A stretch of DNA of 64,000 bases from JBFMEX01 sp040752215 (GCA_040752215.1 JBFMEX010000033.1:15746-79745), one strand, 5' to 3'. Numbered from the stretch's first letter, positions 18,216 to 26,763 are shown. The notes: generated by a model not told the origin, from the sequence alone. Translations and numbers: made by a program.

Positions 18216-19799
18216 TCAATACGGGATTGTCTTGGGCAGCTTTGCGCCGGACCCGATCCAGTGCTCGTAGGTTTGTAGACTGAGGCCGAGCATCTCGTAG
18301 TGCACCCGCAGATATCCCTGCGCGTCACGCGAGACGGCTTGCGGCATCACCTGAGCGGCTTCCTGCGCCATCACGCCCACGTACAGCTTTCGACTGCCGT
18401 TATAGGCGAAGCGGTAGTAGCCGAGCCCATTGTCGAGGCGACCCAGAAGAACGATGTCGTGCTTGAGCCTGACATCGGATCGGCGACCGCCACCGCGACC
18501 GCCACCGCCACCGCGCCCTCCCCCGCCGAACGAGCGCCCGCCGCCGCCGCGACTCATCTGCGGTGCCCGGCCGCGCGACGCCATGGCACTGCGGCTTGCC
18601 TGGCCGCGACTCGCGTGGCGGCGCACATCGCTCCCGCGCTGGACGTTGAGTGCATTGGCCCGCTGTCGGCTGGCCTGCGCGGATGCCGTCTTGCGGGAAC
18701 GATCGCCGGCGCCTGCGCGGTCACGAGCCTTCGCACCGCCCCGATCAGATGCTTTTCCCTTCGACCTGTCGGGGCCGGCACGATCGCGAGCCTTGTCGCC
18801 GCGATCCCCGACCTTGTCGCCACGGTCGCCGCGCTTGTCGCCTCGGTCGCCGACCTTGTCGCCTCGATCGGCGACCTTGTCGCGGGCGCCGGCCTTGTCG
18901 AATCCACGAAAATCCTTGGCCGCCTCTCGACGCTTGGCGTCCTGCTTGCCGAACTTGTCCCGGCTCGCCTTGTCGCGGTAGGGCACCGAACCGCGGTGCT
19001 TGGGATCGTGCTGCCACTTGTTGGACGTGATCTGCTGCCGGTTCTTGTTGATGTTGTTGTACTTGTTGACGTTGATGTCGATGTCGTTGCGGCCCCAGTT
19101 GCAGTTTCCCCAGCCCCAGGCGTTGGCAGCAATCGCAACGCCGGCGCCCCAGAAGAAGCCGGAGACGAACGAGGAGGCCGGATAGCCATAGGACCAGTAG
19201 TAGGGTGGATAAGACGGGTACCACCAAGTGCCGTAGACGACGCTCGGCTGGTAGACCGGCACGTACACGACCTCCGGGTTCGCCGACTCGATGACGATGT
19301 AGCTCTCCTTCTTCGTCACCTTCTGCTGCTTGTTGGTTTTCAGCGATCCCGTCTGCTCGGCCTTCTTTCGCAGCTGCTGGACCTCGGCCATCACGTCCGC
19401 CTGCTGGGCGATGAAGGCGTCGCCGAGCTTCTGCGTCCAGTCGAGCTTGTCGTTCATGGTCTGCAGGACGCTGGGAACCTGCGTCAGCGCCTTGACGCTC
19501 GGATCCCAATCCTTGGCCTCGAGCGCCTTGGTCAGCGCCTCGCCTTTGAGCTTCGCGTTGGCCGGCTCCTTGCGCCATCGCGCCGCCTGCACGACCTCGA
19601 GCGGGTAGGTCGATGCGACCAGCACGCTCGTCAGCAGGTCGTCGGGATAGAGAGCGATCGGCGCCAGCATCTGATCGAGCTCTTCGGTCTTGAAGGGCTT
19701 CGCGGCCGCTGCATCCTGCGCCCAGGAGGTGTGCGGCATGAAAGCGGCTGCCGCGAAAACGAGCGCTGCAAGCCACCTTCCCAATCGTCCGATCGTCAC
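18216..19799 (-). CDS. Secreted DUF3300 protein with C-terminal S74-like chaperone domain
   Basis: 527 residues. A signal peptide (LAALVFAAAAFMPHTSWAQ) precedes the DUF3300 domain (about 30-260), which contains MLAPIALYPDDLLT and a Tyr/Trp-rich segment near YGTWWYPSYPPYYWSYGY. Next comes a basic low-complexity stretch with repeated GDRGDK units, then a glycine-rich linker. The last 87 residues start SDVRLKHDIVLLGRL and include YVGVMAQE, the pattern of the intramolecular chaperone (peptidase S74-like) domain of phage tail spikes, also found on some rhizobial surface proteins. Bases 18947-19583 are identical to the second DUF3300 gene. The function of DUF3300 is unknown; the protein is probably in the envelope or on the surface. 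Confidence 0.88.
   Translation of the reverse strand: MTIGRLGRWLAALVFAAAAFMPHTSWAQDAAAAKPFKTEELDQMLAPIALYPDDLLTSVLVASTYPLEVVQAARWRKEPANAKLKGEALTKALEAKDWDPSVKALTQVPSVLQTMNDKLDWTQKLGDAFIAQQADVMAEVQQLRKKAEQTGSLKTNKQQKVTKKESYIVIESANPEVVYVPVYQPSVVYGTWWYPSYPPYYWSYGYPASSFVSGFFWGAGVAIAANAWGWGNCNWGRNDIDINVNKYNNINKNRQQITSNKWQHDPKHRGSVPYRDKASRDKFGKQDAKRREAAKDFRGFDKAGARDKVADRGDKVGDRGDKRGDRGDKVGDRGDKARDRAGPDRSKGKASDRGGAKARDRAGAGDRSRKTASAQASRQRANALNVQRGSDVRRHASRGQASRSAMASRGRAPQMSRGGGGRSFGGGGRGGGGGRGGGRRSDVRLKHDIVLLGRLDNGLGYYRFAYNGSRKLYVGVMAQEAAQVMPQAVSRDAQGYLRVHYEMLGLSLQTYEHWIGSGAKLPKTIPY
18947..19583. repeat. 637-base repeat, copy A (inside DUF3300 gene)
   Basis: Reading both copies line by line I find no difference between 18947-19583 and 21361-21997 (offset 2414, direct orientation). 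It covers most of the DUF3300 domain coding region. Identity stops abruptly on both sides, where the proteins still align but differ in sequence. Confidence 0.9.
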
Positions 19800-19875
19800 G
19801 GCGCTTCGTCCTCTTTAGTGGTCGTCGGAACATTCGATCCGATCGACGGCCAACGGCGTGTCCTCGATGCGTTCG

Positions 19876-20862
19876 TTACTCGACCAGCAGTGGATCGAGC
19901 AGCACGATCTCCCAGCTATCGTCGGGGTCGAAGATCTTCATGCCTGACGCGATGCGCCGCGAGTCGGGTCCGAGGTCCTTCTGGTAGAGGACCCCGGCGT
20001 GGCTGATCATGAACGTCATCACCCCGCTGTTGCCATAAGAAGCGGGGGCGGCGATCAGCGCGTAGCCGCCGATCATGCGGTCGTTGACGATGTAGTCGCG
20101 GGCGCCGTCCGGGGCAGCATTGCTCTGTCCGTAGAGCATCTTGAACACGTAGCCGTTGAACGGCTGCGACGTCTCCGCTCCACCGCGGCCTGCCTTGTAT
20201 CCGGCCGCCTGCGCCTCGGCGATGAGCGGTCCGAGCGGGCTCTCCTGCTCGCCCGCGGACGCCGGCCAGTAGAGACCATCCTTCTTGCCCGGCGAGCTCA
20301 TCAGCCGGCGCGCATATTGTGGTCCCTTGCCGTCGCGGTCGGCGGCGGCGTAGTCGTCCTGCGCCACGGCGAACGCCAGCATCGCAAGCATGGTGTTGTT
20401 CTCGTTCTCGCCGATGCGTCGCGTCAAGATCTCGTCGGCACCCGCCTCGGTGTCGAAGCGCCACGCACCGTTCTCGGCGACGATCGGGATCGGAAACGGA
20501 AACTTCTCGGTCCCGATCACCAGCGTGCTCTTGCCCTCGCCGGCCGAGACCAGCTCATGGGCCTGTTCATAGGCGGTGAGAAAGCGCTCGCGGATCGCCT
20601 TATCGGCGACCGGATCGCCGGAGTCCACGATCTCGTCCGCATCGTGGCCAAGCACGGCGAGCAGCGCCGACGTGCCGTCCGCCTTGACGGCGGCAACCAG
20701 AGCCTCGACCGCCTCGCCGGCCGACTTGAAGGTGCTCTGCTGTGGTGACTGCGCCAGCAGCGGGAGCGGACCCGCGGCGACGGCGAGGATACAGGCGGCG
20801 GCGACGACTGCGCTCCGGACGGCCCGGATCAAGGTCGTGTGAGCGGCTCGGCTGATGTGCAT
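19876..20862 (-). CDS. Secreted DUF2950 protein
   Basis: 328 residues with a signal peptide (VVAAACILAVAAGPLPLLAQ) followed by a DUF2950 domain. Family-like segments include FKSAGEAVEALVAAVKADG, the GAWRFDTEAGADEILTRRIGENE region and FNGYVFKMLYGQ. GGAG lies 7 bases before ATG 20862, and the translation upstream of it is low-complexity, so this start is firm. It lies between two DUF3300 genes on the same strand with short gaps (37 and 76 bases), a DUF3300-DUF2950 pairing common in Gram-negative genomes, so they probably act together in the envelope. No biochemical function is known. Confidence 0.88.
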   Translation of the reverse strand: MHISRAAHTTLIRAVRSAVVAAACILAVAAGPLPLLAQSPQQSTFKSAGEAVEALVAAVKADGTSALLAVLGHDADEIVDSGDPVADKAIRERFLTAYEQAHELVSAGEGKSTLVIGTEKFPFPIPIVAENGAWRFDTEAGADEILTRRIGENENNTMLAMLAFAVAQDDYAAADRDGKGPQYARRLMSSPGKKDGLYWPASAGEQESPLGPLIAEAQAAGYKAGRGGAETSQPFNGYVFKMLYGQSNAAPDGARDYIVNDRMIGGYALIAAPASYGNSGVMTFMISHAGVLYQKDLGPDSRRIASGMKIFDPDDSWEIVLLDPLLVE

Positions 20863-20899
20863 GACGATCTCCAAATTCACGACTGTGGGTTGACTGCGA

Positions 20900-22207
20900 T
20901 CAGCGCCGGCGTCCACCGCCGCCACCCCCACGACCTCCACCTCCGCCACCGCCGGCACGTCCACCTCCCCCACCGCGGCTCACTTGTGGAGAATGCCCAC
21001 CACCGCGCTGAGCCATGGACTGCCGGCTTGCCTCGCCGCGGCTCGCATGCTTCTGCACCTCGCGGCCCGATTTCACATCGAGTGCGCTGGAGCCCGAACG
21101 ACTGGGCTTGTCGGTGCTCGCCCGCCTCGTGGCGTCGCCTCCGGGACCCCGCTCGCCAGCCTTTGGCCCTGCGCGATCTGCGACCTCTCCTTTGGGCCGG
21201 TCGGCAACGGCGCCGCGATCACCTGCCCTGTCGCCGCGATCACCTGCCTTGCCACCTCGACCTCCGACCTTGTCGCTACGGTCGGCAACCTTGTCGCGGG
21301 CGCCGGCCTTGTCGAAGCCGCGCATATCCTTGGTTGCCTCGCGGCGCTTGGCATCGAGCGTGCCGAACTTGTCCCGGCTCGCCTTGTCGCGGTAGGGCAC
21401 CGAACCGCGGTGCTTGGGATCGTGCTGCCACTTGTTGGACGTGATCTGCTGCCGGTTCTTGTTGATGTTGTTGTACTTGTTGACGTTGATGTCGATGTCG
21501 TTGCGGCCCCAGTTGCAGTTTCCCCAGCCCCAGGCGTTGGCAGCAATCGCAACGCCGGCGCCCCAGAAGAAGCCGGAGACGAACGAGGAGGCCGGATAGC
21601 CATAGGACCAGTAGTAGGGTGGATAAGACGGGTACCACCAAGTGCCGTAGACGACGCTCGGCTGGTAGACCGGCACGTACACGACCTCCGGGTTCGCCGA
21701 CTCGATGACGATGTAGCTCTCCTTCTTCGTCACCTTCTGCTGCTTGTTGGTTTTCAGCGATCCCGTCTGCTCGGCCTTCTTTCGCAGCTGCTGGACCTCG
21801 GCCATCACGTCCGCCTGCTGGGCGATGAAGGCGTCGCCGAGCTTCTGCGTCCAGTCGAGCTTGTCGTTCATGGTCTGCAGGACGCTGGGAACCTGCGTCA
21901 GCGCCTTGACGCTCGGATCCCAATCCTTGGCCTCGAGCGCCTTGGTCAGCGCCTCGCCTTTGAGCTTCGCGTTGGCCGGCTCCTTGCGCCATCGCGCAGC
22001 CTGCACGATCTCGAGCGGATACGTCGCGCCGACCAGCACGTTGGTCAGCAGGTCGTCGGGATAGAGCGCGATCGGCGCCAGCATCTGCGCCAGCTCCTCC
22101 TTCTTGAACGGCTTGGCGGCGTCCTCGGCATGCACAGCCATGGGCGCTGCGAAGACCGCTGCGATGGCCAGGCAGCCGAGCAGCTTGACAAGAGACTTGA
22201 TGCTCAC
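20900..22207 (-). CDS. Secreted DUF3300 protein, short paralogue
   Basis: 435 residues. It has its own, different signal peptide (LLGCLAIAAVFAAPMAVHA), then a DUF3300 domain identical over its central region to the paralogue 2.4 kb away. A shorter basic repeat region follows (DKVADRSDKVGGRGGKAGDR), then a glycine/arginine-rich tail that ends the protein. It lacks the S74-like domain of the paralogue. First gene of the DUF3300-DUF2950-DUF3300 run; a perfect palindrome lies 43 bases upstream of its start. Confidence 0.88.
   Translation of the reverse strand: MSIKSLVKLLGCLAIAAVFAAPMAVHAEDAAKPFKKEELAQMLAPIALYPDDLLTNVLVGATYPLEIVQAARWRKEPANAKLKGEALTKALEAKDWDPSVKALTQVPSVLQTMNDKLDWTQKLGDAFIAQQADVMAEVQQLRKKAEQTGSLKTNKQQKVTKKESYIVIESANPEVVYVPVYQPSVVYGTWWYPSYPPYYWSYGYPASSFVSGFFWGAGVAIAANAWGWGNCNWGRNDIDINVNKYNNINKNRQQITSNKWQHDPKHRGSVPYRDKASRDKFGTLDAKRREATKDMRGFDKAGARDKVADRSDKVGGRGGKAGDRGDRAGDRGAVADRPKGEVADRAGPKAGERGPGGDATRRASTDKPSRSGSSALDVKSGREVQKHASRGEASRQSMAQRGGGHSPQVSRGGGGGRAGGGGGGGRGGGGGGRRR
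21361..21997. repeat. 637-base repeat, copy B (inside second DUF3300 gene)
   Basis: Identical partner of the repeat at 18947-19583 in the same orientation. The lack of even synonymous differences, with diverged flanks, points to recent gene conversion rather than old duplication. Confidence 0.9.
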
Positions 22208-22249
22208 GCGTTTCGACTCCCTCTGGAGCTTGTCACTCGATCGGTGGAA

Positions 22250-22271
22250 TTGCCGGCCTCGCTACCGGCAA
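22250..22271. promoter_or_regulatory. Palindrome upstream of DUF3300 operon
   Basis: TTGCCGG (22250-22256) and CCGGCAA (22265-22271) with an 8-base spacer form a perfect inverted repeat 43-64 bases before the start of the first DUF3300 gene. The symmetry and position suit an operator for a dimeric regulator. The cognate protein is unknown. Confidence 0.35.
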
Positions 22272-22445
22272 CGGCGAAGAAGGTTCGAGCGAGGAGAGGC
22301 CGACCCATGGTTGTAGGCGGGGCTGCGAGACGGGGGCCAGCGCGCGAGCACTCGACGCGCGTTAGCGCGCCGCCGGGGGACAACCCTCGAGGACGTGCCA
22401 CCACCGATGCCCCCTATGCCGCTTGCGATGCCCGAGCGGGCGCGA

Positions 22446-22772
22446 TCAGAAGCTGAAGTAGATGCCAAAGCCTGGCCGCCACAAGCGATACCCAAAGGGG
22501 TAATACGATCCGTAATAGGGGTATGACGAATAACCGTACACGTATGGGCTGTAGTAGCGGCGCACGTAGCGATACCGATAGGGCCGGTACGGCCGTACGT
22601 AGCGATAGCGGCGGTAGTACCGCCGGTGCACCTTCTCGACCTGCGAGTTCGTAGCGGCGGTCGACTTCAAGGCGGCCGGCGCGGTGCTCACGGCAGCGGC
22701 ACTCGCCGGCGTGGCCCAAACAAGCATCGCGCCGATGCCACACAAGAGGATCGTTGCGTATCTGGCGTGCAT
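22446..22772 (-). CDS. Secreted Tyr/Arg-rich small protein
   Basis: 108 residues. A signal peptide (ATILLCGIGAMLVWATPASAAA) is followed by a spacer and then a C-terminal half made almost only of Tyr, Arg, Pro, Ser and Gly (YYRRYRYVRPYRPYRYRYVR and onward). AAGGAG lies 8 bases before ATG 22772, and longer versions have no supporting signal. I do not recognise a named family; similar Tyr-rich exported peptides occur in rhizobia. Divergent from the DUF3141 operon, with FixK/FNR-like boxes in the shared region. A structural or adhesive envelope role is a guess. Confidence 0.7.
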   Translation of the reverse strand: MHARYATILLCGIGAMLVWATPASAAAVSTAPAALKSTAATNSQVEKVHRRYYRRYRYVRPYRPYRYRYVRRYYSPYVYGYSSYPYYGSYYPFGYRLWRPGFGIYFSF

Positions 22773-22836
22773 GTGCGCTACTCCTTGTCCTTGCCCCTGC
22801 TCCTCCGAGCACGAGGCACATGTCGCGGTGCCCAGC

Positions 22837-22850
22837 TTGATCACCATCAT
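22837..22850. promoter_or_regulatory. FNR/FixK-like box (imperfect)
   Basis: TTGATCACCATCAT matches 9 of 10 defined positions of the FNR/FixK consensus TTGAT-N4-ATCAA. It lies in the AT-richer divergent region between the Tyr-rich secreted protein and the DUF3141 operon, 36 bases from a second box. Confidence 0.45.
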
Positions 22851-22872
22851 GACCCAAAGACAATAGCGTTCA

Positions 22873-22886
22873 TTGACGACGCTCAA
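22873..22886. promoter_or_regulatory. FixK-type box upstream of DUF3141-pta-ackA-fabI cluster
   Basis: TTGACGACGCTCAA contains the TTGA-N6-TCAA symmetry expected of a FixK site. If it acts as a class II activator site centred at -41.5, transcription would start near 22921, about 100 bases before the DUF3141 ATG. Low-oxygen control of this kind of cluster would make physiological sense, but no binding is shown. Confidence 0.5.
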
Positions 22887-23020
22887 GAAGGGTTCATAAC
22901 TATTGTGCTAGCTAAATCACTTAGGTGCCGGATCAGAAACCCGTCTCAATAAACACAATATTGCTACGGACGAATTGGCATCTCGCGAGATCAGCTAGCG
23001 AAATACGGGAAAGAGCCGCC

Positions 23021-25276
23021 ATGCCCAAGCCGAGGATGACCGAGAACGCCGCGGTGGCGGTCGGGACGCTGTGGCCAAGCCCGGCCTCCGACTGGATCGC
23101 ATACTGGGTCGACGCCACACAGCGCGGACTGCTGCTGTTCGACGTCATGCGCGAGCGCAGCGCCCAGTACGAGGAGCATGCCGCCAAGCAGGCGCCGCAC
23201 GTGCTCAAGTTCGCGTGCGACCTGGTGATGGATGGACGCAAGCTGTCGCGGCCGGTGAACTATGCGCTGGTGCGCGTGCGACCACCGGCGGGCGTCGAGA
23301 TCGATCCCCGCAAGCGCCCGTTCGTCGTCTTCGATCCGCGCGCGGGTCATGGCCCCGGCATCGGCGGATTCAAGCCCGACAGCGAGATAGGCGTCGCGCT
23401 CAAGGCCGGACATCCCTGCTACTTCGTCGGCTTCCTACCCGAGCCGATGCCCGGCCAGACGATCGAGGACATTGCGCACGCGGAAGCCGCCTTCATGGAG
23501 CGCGTGATCGCGCTCCACCCCGAGGCCGAGGGCAAGCCGGCGGTGATCGGCAACTGCCAGGCCGGTTGGGCGGTGATGATGGTCGCCGCGACGCGACCCG
23601 AGCTGTTCGGTCCGATCATCGTCGCCGGCTCGCCGCTCTCTTACTGGGCTGGCGTTCGCGGGCAGAATCCGATGCGCTACACCGGCGGCCTGCTCGGCGG
23701 CAGCTGGCTCACCGCGCTCACCGGCGATCTCGGCGCCGGCAAGTTCGACGGCGCGTGGCTCGTCACCAACTTCGAGGGCCTGAACCCGTCGAATACGCTC
23801 TGGAGCAAGCACTACAACCTATATTCCAAGATCGACACCGAGGCGCCGCGCTACCTCGAGTTCGAGCAGTGGTGGGGCGGCCACGTCATGCTCAACGCCG
23901 AGGAGATGCAGTTCATCGTCGACCAACTGTTCGTCGGCAACAAGCTGGCAACGGCCGAGATCACGCTCTCCGACGGCGCACGCGTCGACTTGAGAAACAT
24001 CCGCTCGCCGATCGTGGTGTTCTGCTCCAAGGGCGACAACATCACGCCACCGCAACAGGCGCTCGGCTGGATACTCGACCTCTATGGGAGCGTCGACGAC
24101 ATCCGCACACACGGGCAGACGATCGTCTATGCGGTGCACGAGACCATCGGCCACCTCGGCATCTTCGTGTCCGGCTCGGTCGCCAAGAAGGAGCACGACG
24201 AGTTCGCGAGCAACATCGACTTGATCGACGTACTGCCGCCCGGTCTCTACGAGGCGGTGATGACGCCGAAGGACGTGAGCGACCCGAATGCCGACTTGGT
24301 CGGCGGCGGCTACCTCGTCAAGTTCGAAGCGAGAACGCTCGACGATATCCGCGCTCTCGGCGGCAACACCCTGGACGACGAGCGCAAGTTTGCCGCCGCG
24401 GCGCGCATCTCGGAGATCAACCTCGGCCTCTACAAGACCTTTCTGCAGCCGTGGGTGCGTCTCTGGGCGAACGAGGGCATGGCCGACTGGCTGCAGAAGA
24501 TGCATCCCGCGCGCCTGCAATACGAGATGCTGTCACGCGAGAACCCGATGTTGCGCTCGCTGGATGCGCTCGTCGACGTCGCCAAGGAGTACCGGCAGCC
24601 GGTCGCCGAGGACAATCCGTTCTGGCAGATGCAGAAGCAGGTCTCGGACTGGATGGTCGACTCCCTCAACGCCTATCGCGATGTGCGCGATAAGCTGCAG
24701 GAGGAATGGTTCCATGCGTTCTACGGCTCGCCGATGGTCCAGGCGATGGTCGGTCTCAGCGGCTCGGAGGCGGCTCCGCGCCGCAAGCCGGGTGACGACG
24801 CCACCTATCGCGCGTTCGTCAAGCGGCGGATCGAGGAGCTGAAGCGCGATATCACCGCGGGTGGCCCGCTCGAGGGCGCCATCCGTGGATTGCTCTACGT
24901 GCGGATGCCAGAGGGCGCCGTCGACGAGCGATCGTTCAATCTCGTCCGGCAGCTGCGGGAGAAGGCTGGTAGCGATCTCAGCCTCGCCGACTTCAAGAAG
25001 CTGCTGCGTGAGCAATTCTTCATGCTGATCCTCGACGAGCGCCGCGCCATCGACGCCATCCCCGACCTGCTCGCCAAGAACCCTGACGTGGCTGCGCGAT
25101 TGGCCGCCAGATTGCGCCAGATCGTCGACGTGGTCGGCCTCGAGAAGAAGGAGTCGCAGCTGCGGTTCGAGGAGATGGAGGAGATATTCCAGCGCTTCGG
25201 CGTGCCCCAGGAGAATGTCGCGGTCGAAGGCGTGCGGCCGATCCGGGCGCACGCGTCCCGGGGCACCAAGGGCTAA
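23021..25276 (+). CDS. DUF3141 protein, PHA-synthase-like alpha/beta hydrolase
   Basis: 751 residues. The N-terminal two thirds form an alpha/beta hydrolase related to polyhydroxyalkanoate synthases: the nucleophile elbow is GNCQAGW (Cys169), the acid is probably in CSKGDNITPPQQA, and the catalytic His in HETIGHLGIFVSG. A Cys nucleophile is what PHA synthases use. The C-terminal third is helical and charged with no known domain. ATG 23021 directly precedes the conserved part; the frame is open about 100 bases further up without a clear ribosome site. First gene of a run with phosphate acyltransferase, acetate kinase and FabI. It may polymerise or handle hydroxyacyl-CoA, but activity is unproven for DUF3141. 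Confidence 0.85.
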   Translation: MPKPRMTENAAVAVGTLWPSPASDWIAYWVDATQRGLLLFDVMRERSAQYEEHAAKQAPHVLKFACDLVMDGRKLSRPVNYALVRVRPPAGVEIDPRKRPFVVFDPRAGHGPGIGGFKPDSEIGVALKAGHPCYFVGFLPEPMPGQTIEDIAHAEAAFMERVIALHPEAEGKPAVIGNCQAGWAVMMVAATRPELFGPIIVAGSPLSYWAGVRGQNPMRYTGGLLGGSWLTALTGDLGAGKFDGAWLVTNFEGLNPSNTLWSKHYNLYSKIDTEAPRYLEFEQWWGGHVMLNAEEMQFIVDQLFVGNKLATAEITLSDGARVDLRNIRSPIVVFCSKGDNITPPQQALGWILDLYGSVDDIRTHGQTIVYAVHETIGHLGIFVSGSVAKKEHDEFASNIDLIDVLPPGLYEAVMTPKDVSDPNADLVGGGYLVKFEARTLDDIRALGGNTLDDERKFAAAARISEINLGLYKTFLQPWVRLWANEGMADWLQKMHPARLQYEMLSRENPMLRSLDALVDVAKEYRQPVAEDNPFWQMQKQVSDWMVDSLNAYRDVRDKLQEEWFHAFYGSPMVQAMVGLSGSEAAPRRKPGDDATYRAFVKRRIEELKRDITAGGPLEGAIRGLLYVRMPEGAVDERSFNLVRQLREKAGSDLSLADFKKLLREQFFMLILDERRAIDAIPDLLAKNPDVAARLAARLRQIVDVVGLEKKESQLRFEEMEEIFQRFGVPQENVAVEGVRPIRAHASRGTKG

Positions 25277-25329
25277 CCTGCCCCCCCCGCACCATCTACG
25301 CCCCTCAACACGAAAACAGGACGATCGAC

Positions 25330-25758
25330 ATGGCCGGCTTGCTTCGCCCCGATGACCTCAAGATGATCGCCTCCGACGCCGAAATGGCGAAGATGGAGGA
25401 GGAGCGCCAATTCCGCGAGCAGAAGCGCAAGCAGCAGGATCAGTTGCGGGAAGCCTTCATGTCGCGCGAGATCCATCCCGAGGCGATCGAGCGGATCAAC
25501 GGGATGGTGCGCATCGCAGCGCAGCAGGGCCACCACCAGCTGCAGCTGTTCACCTTCCCGGCCAGCTACTGCAACGACGGCGGGCGCCGGATCAACATCA
25601 TGGATCCCGAGTGGCCGAGCTCACTCGAAGGCTTCGCCAAAAAGGCCTACGAGTACTACGAGCGCGAGTTGAAGCCGCTCGGATATAAGCTGCACGCCGA
25701 GATCGTCAGCTTCCCCGGCGGCATGCCGGGCGACGTCGGCATGTTCCTCAAGTGGTAG
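25330..25758 (+). CDS. Conserved hypothetical protein of the DUF3141/pta cluster
   Basis: 142 residues, soluble. The first 45 residues form a strongly charged helix (KMEEERQFREQKRKQQDQLR), likely a coiled coil. A compact domain follows with HHQLQLFTFPASYCNDGGR near the middle and ends FPGGMPGDVGMFLKW. I do not recognise a named family. It sits 53 bases after the DUF3141 gene and 61 bases before the phosphate acyltransferase, all in one direction, so it is most likely co-transcribed and part of the same process. Confidence 0.75.
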   Translation: MAGLLRPDDLKMIASDAEMAKMEEERQFREQKRKQQDQLREAFMSREIHPEAIERINGMVRIAAQQGHHQLQLFTFPASYCNDGGRRINIMDPEWPSSLEGFAKKAYEYYERELKPLGYKLHAEIVSFPGGMPGDVGMFLKW

Positions 25759-25819
25759 CGCCGCGCCAGGCCGCGCGTGACCACACCACCACATCCAAAG
25801 CTACCCGGGACCAACGCCA

Positions 25820-26761
25820 ATGCGCGAGCGCAAGCACGAGAAGTACGATCGGCTGATCGCCAAGGCCGAGAGCCTGCCGCCACTGGCGACCGCGGTGGCG
25901 CATCCGTGCGACGCATCCTCTCTCTCCGGAGCCCTGGAGGCGATGGAGGCGAAGCTCATCACGCCGATCCTGATCGGCCCCAAGGCCAGGATCACGGAGG
26001 TTGCGGAGAAGCTCGGCAAGAGCCTCGACGGAATCGAGATCGTCGACGTTCCCCACAGCCAGGCGGCTGCGGCGAAGGCGGTCGAGCTCGTGCGCGCAGG
26101 CCGCGCCGAGGTGCTCATGAAGGGGAGCCTGCACACCGACGAGCTGCTCTCCGAGGTCACGAAGCGGGACACGGGCCTGCGCACGGGCCGGCGCATCAGC
26201 CACGTGTTCATCATGGACGTGCCGGACCATCCGCAGACCTTGTTCATCACCGACGCGGCGGTCAACATCTTTCCCGACCTGATGGCCAAGCGCGATATCG
26301 TGCAGAACGCCATCGACTTGTTCGCCGGGCTCGGGCTCGGCATCCCTAGAGTTGCGATCCTGTCGGCGGTCGAGACGGTGACGGTCAGCATTCCCTCGAC
26401 GATCGAGGCCGCGGCGCTCTGCAAGATGGCGGACCGCGATCAGATCACCGGCGGCATTCTCGACGGACCACTCGCCTTCGACAACGCCATCAGCCCCGAG
26501 GCCGCCCGCATCAAGGGCATCAAGTCGGCGGTCGCCGGGCAGGCGCAGATCCTGGTCGTGCCCGATCTCGAGGCCGGCAACATGCTGGCCAAGAACTTGA
26601 CGTTCCTCTCGAACGCCGACGCCGCCGGCATCGTGCTGGGCGCGCGCGTGCCGATCGTGCTGACGTCGCGCGCCGATTCGGTACGGACTCGGCTGGCATC
26701 GTGCGCCGTCGCGGTCGTCTTCGCCTTCAATCAGAGAACGAAGTCACCCGTCAGGTCGTGA
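25820..26761 (+). CDS. Phosphate acetyl/butyryltransferase family enzyme
   Basis: 313 residues of the PTA/PTB family that exchanges CoA for phosphate on a short acyl group. Conserved segments include [36 protein letters not shown] and the C-terminal [19 protein letters not shown]. The length and pattern are those of the short PTB-like form (also annotated as the C-terminal half of a bifunctional hydratase/acetyltransferase), not the long Pta with DRTGG domains. It ends two bases before ackA, so acyl phosphate is probably passed to acetate kinase to make ATP. Acetyl, propionyl or butyryl substrates are all possible. Confidence 0.85.
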   Translation: MRERKHEKYDRLIAKAESLPPLATAVAHPCDASSLSGALEAMEAKLITPILIGPKARITEVAEKLGKSLDGIEIVDVPHSQAAAAKAVELVRAGRAEVLMKGSLHTDELLSEVTKRDTGLRTGRRISHVFIMDVPDHPQTLFITDAAVNIFPDLMAKRDIVQNAIDLFAGLGLGIPRVAILSAVETVTVSIPSTIEAAALCKMADRDQITGGILDGPLAFDNAISPEAARIKGIKSAVAGQAQILVVPDLEAGNMLAKNLTFLSNADAAGIVLGARVPIVLTSRADSVRTRLASCAVAVVFAFNQRTKSPVRS

Positions 26762-26763
26762 GC

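Noticed and set aside
18780..18900. Short tandem repeats resembling a CRISPR array or VNTR
   Set aside because: They encode the GDRGDK repeats of the DUF3300 protein in frame; units are too short and have no spacers.
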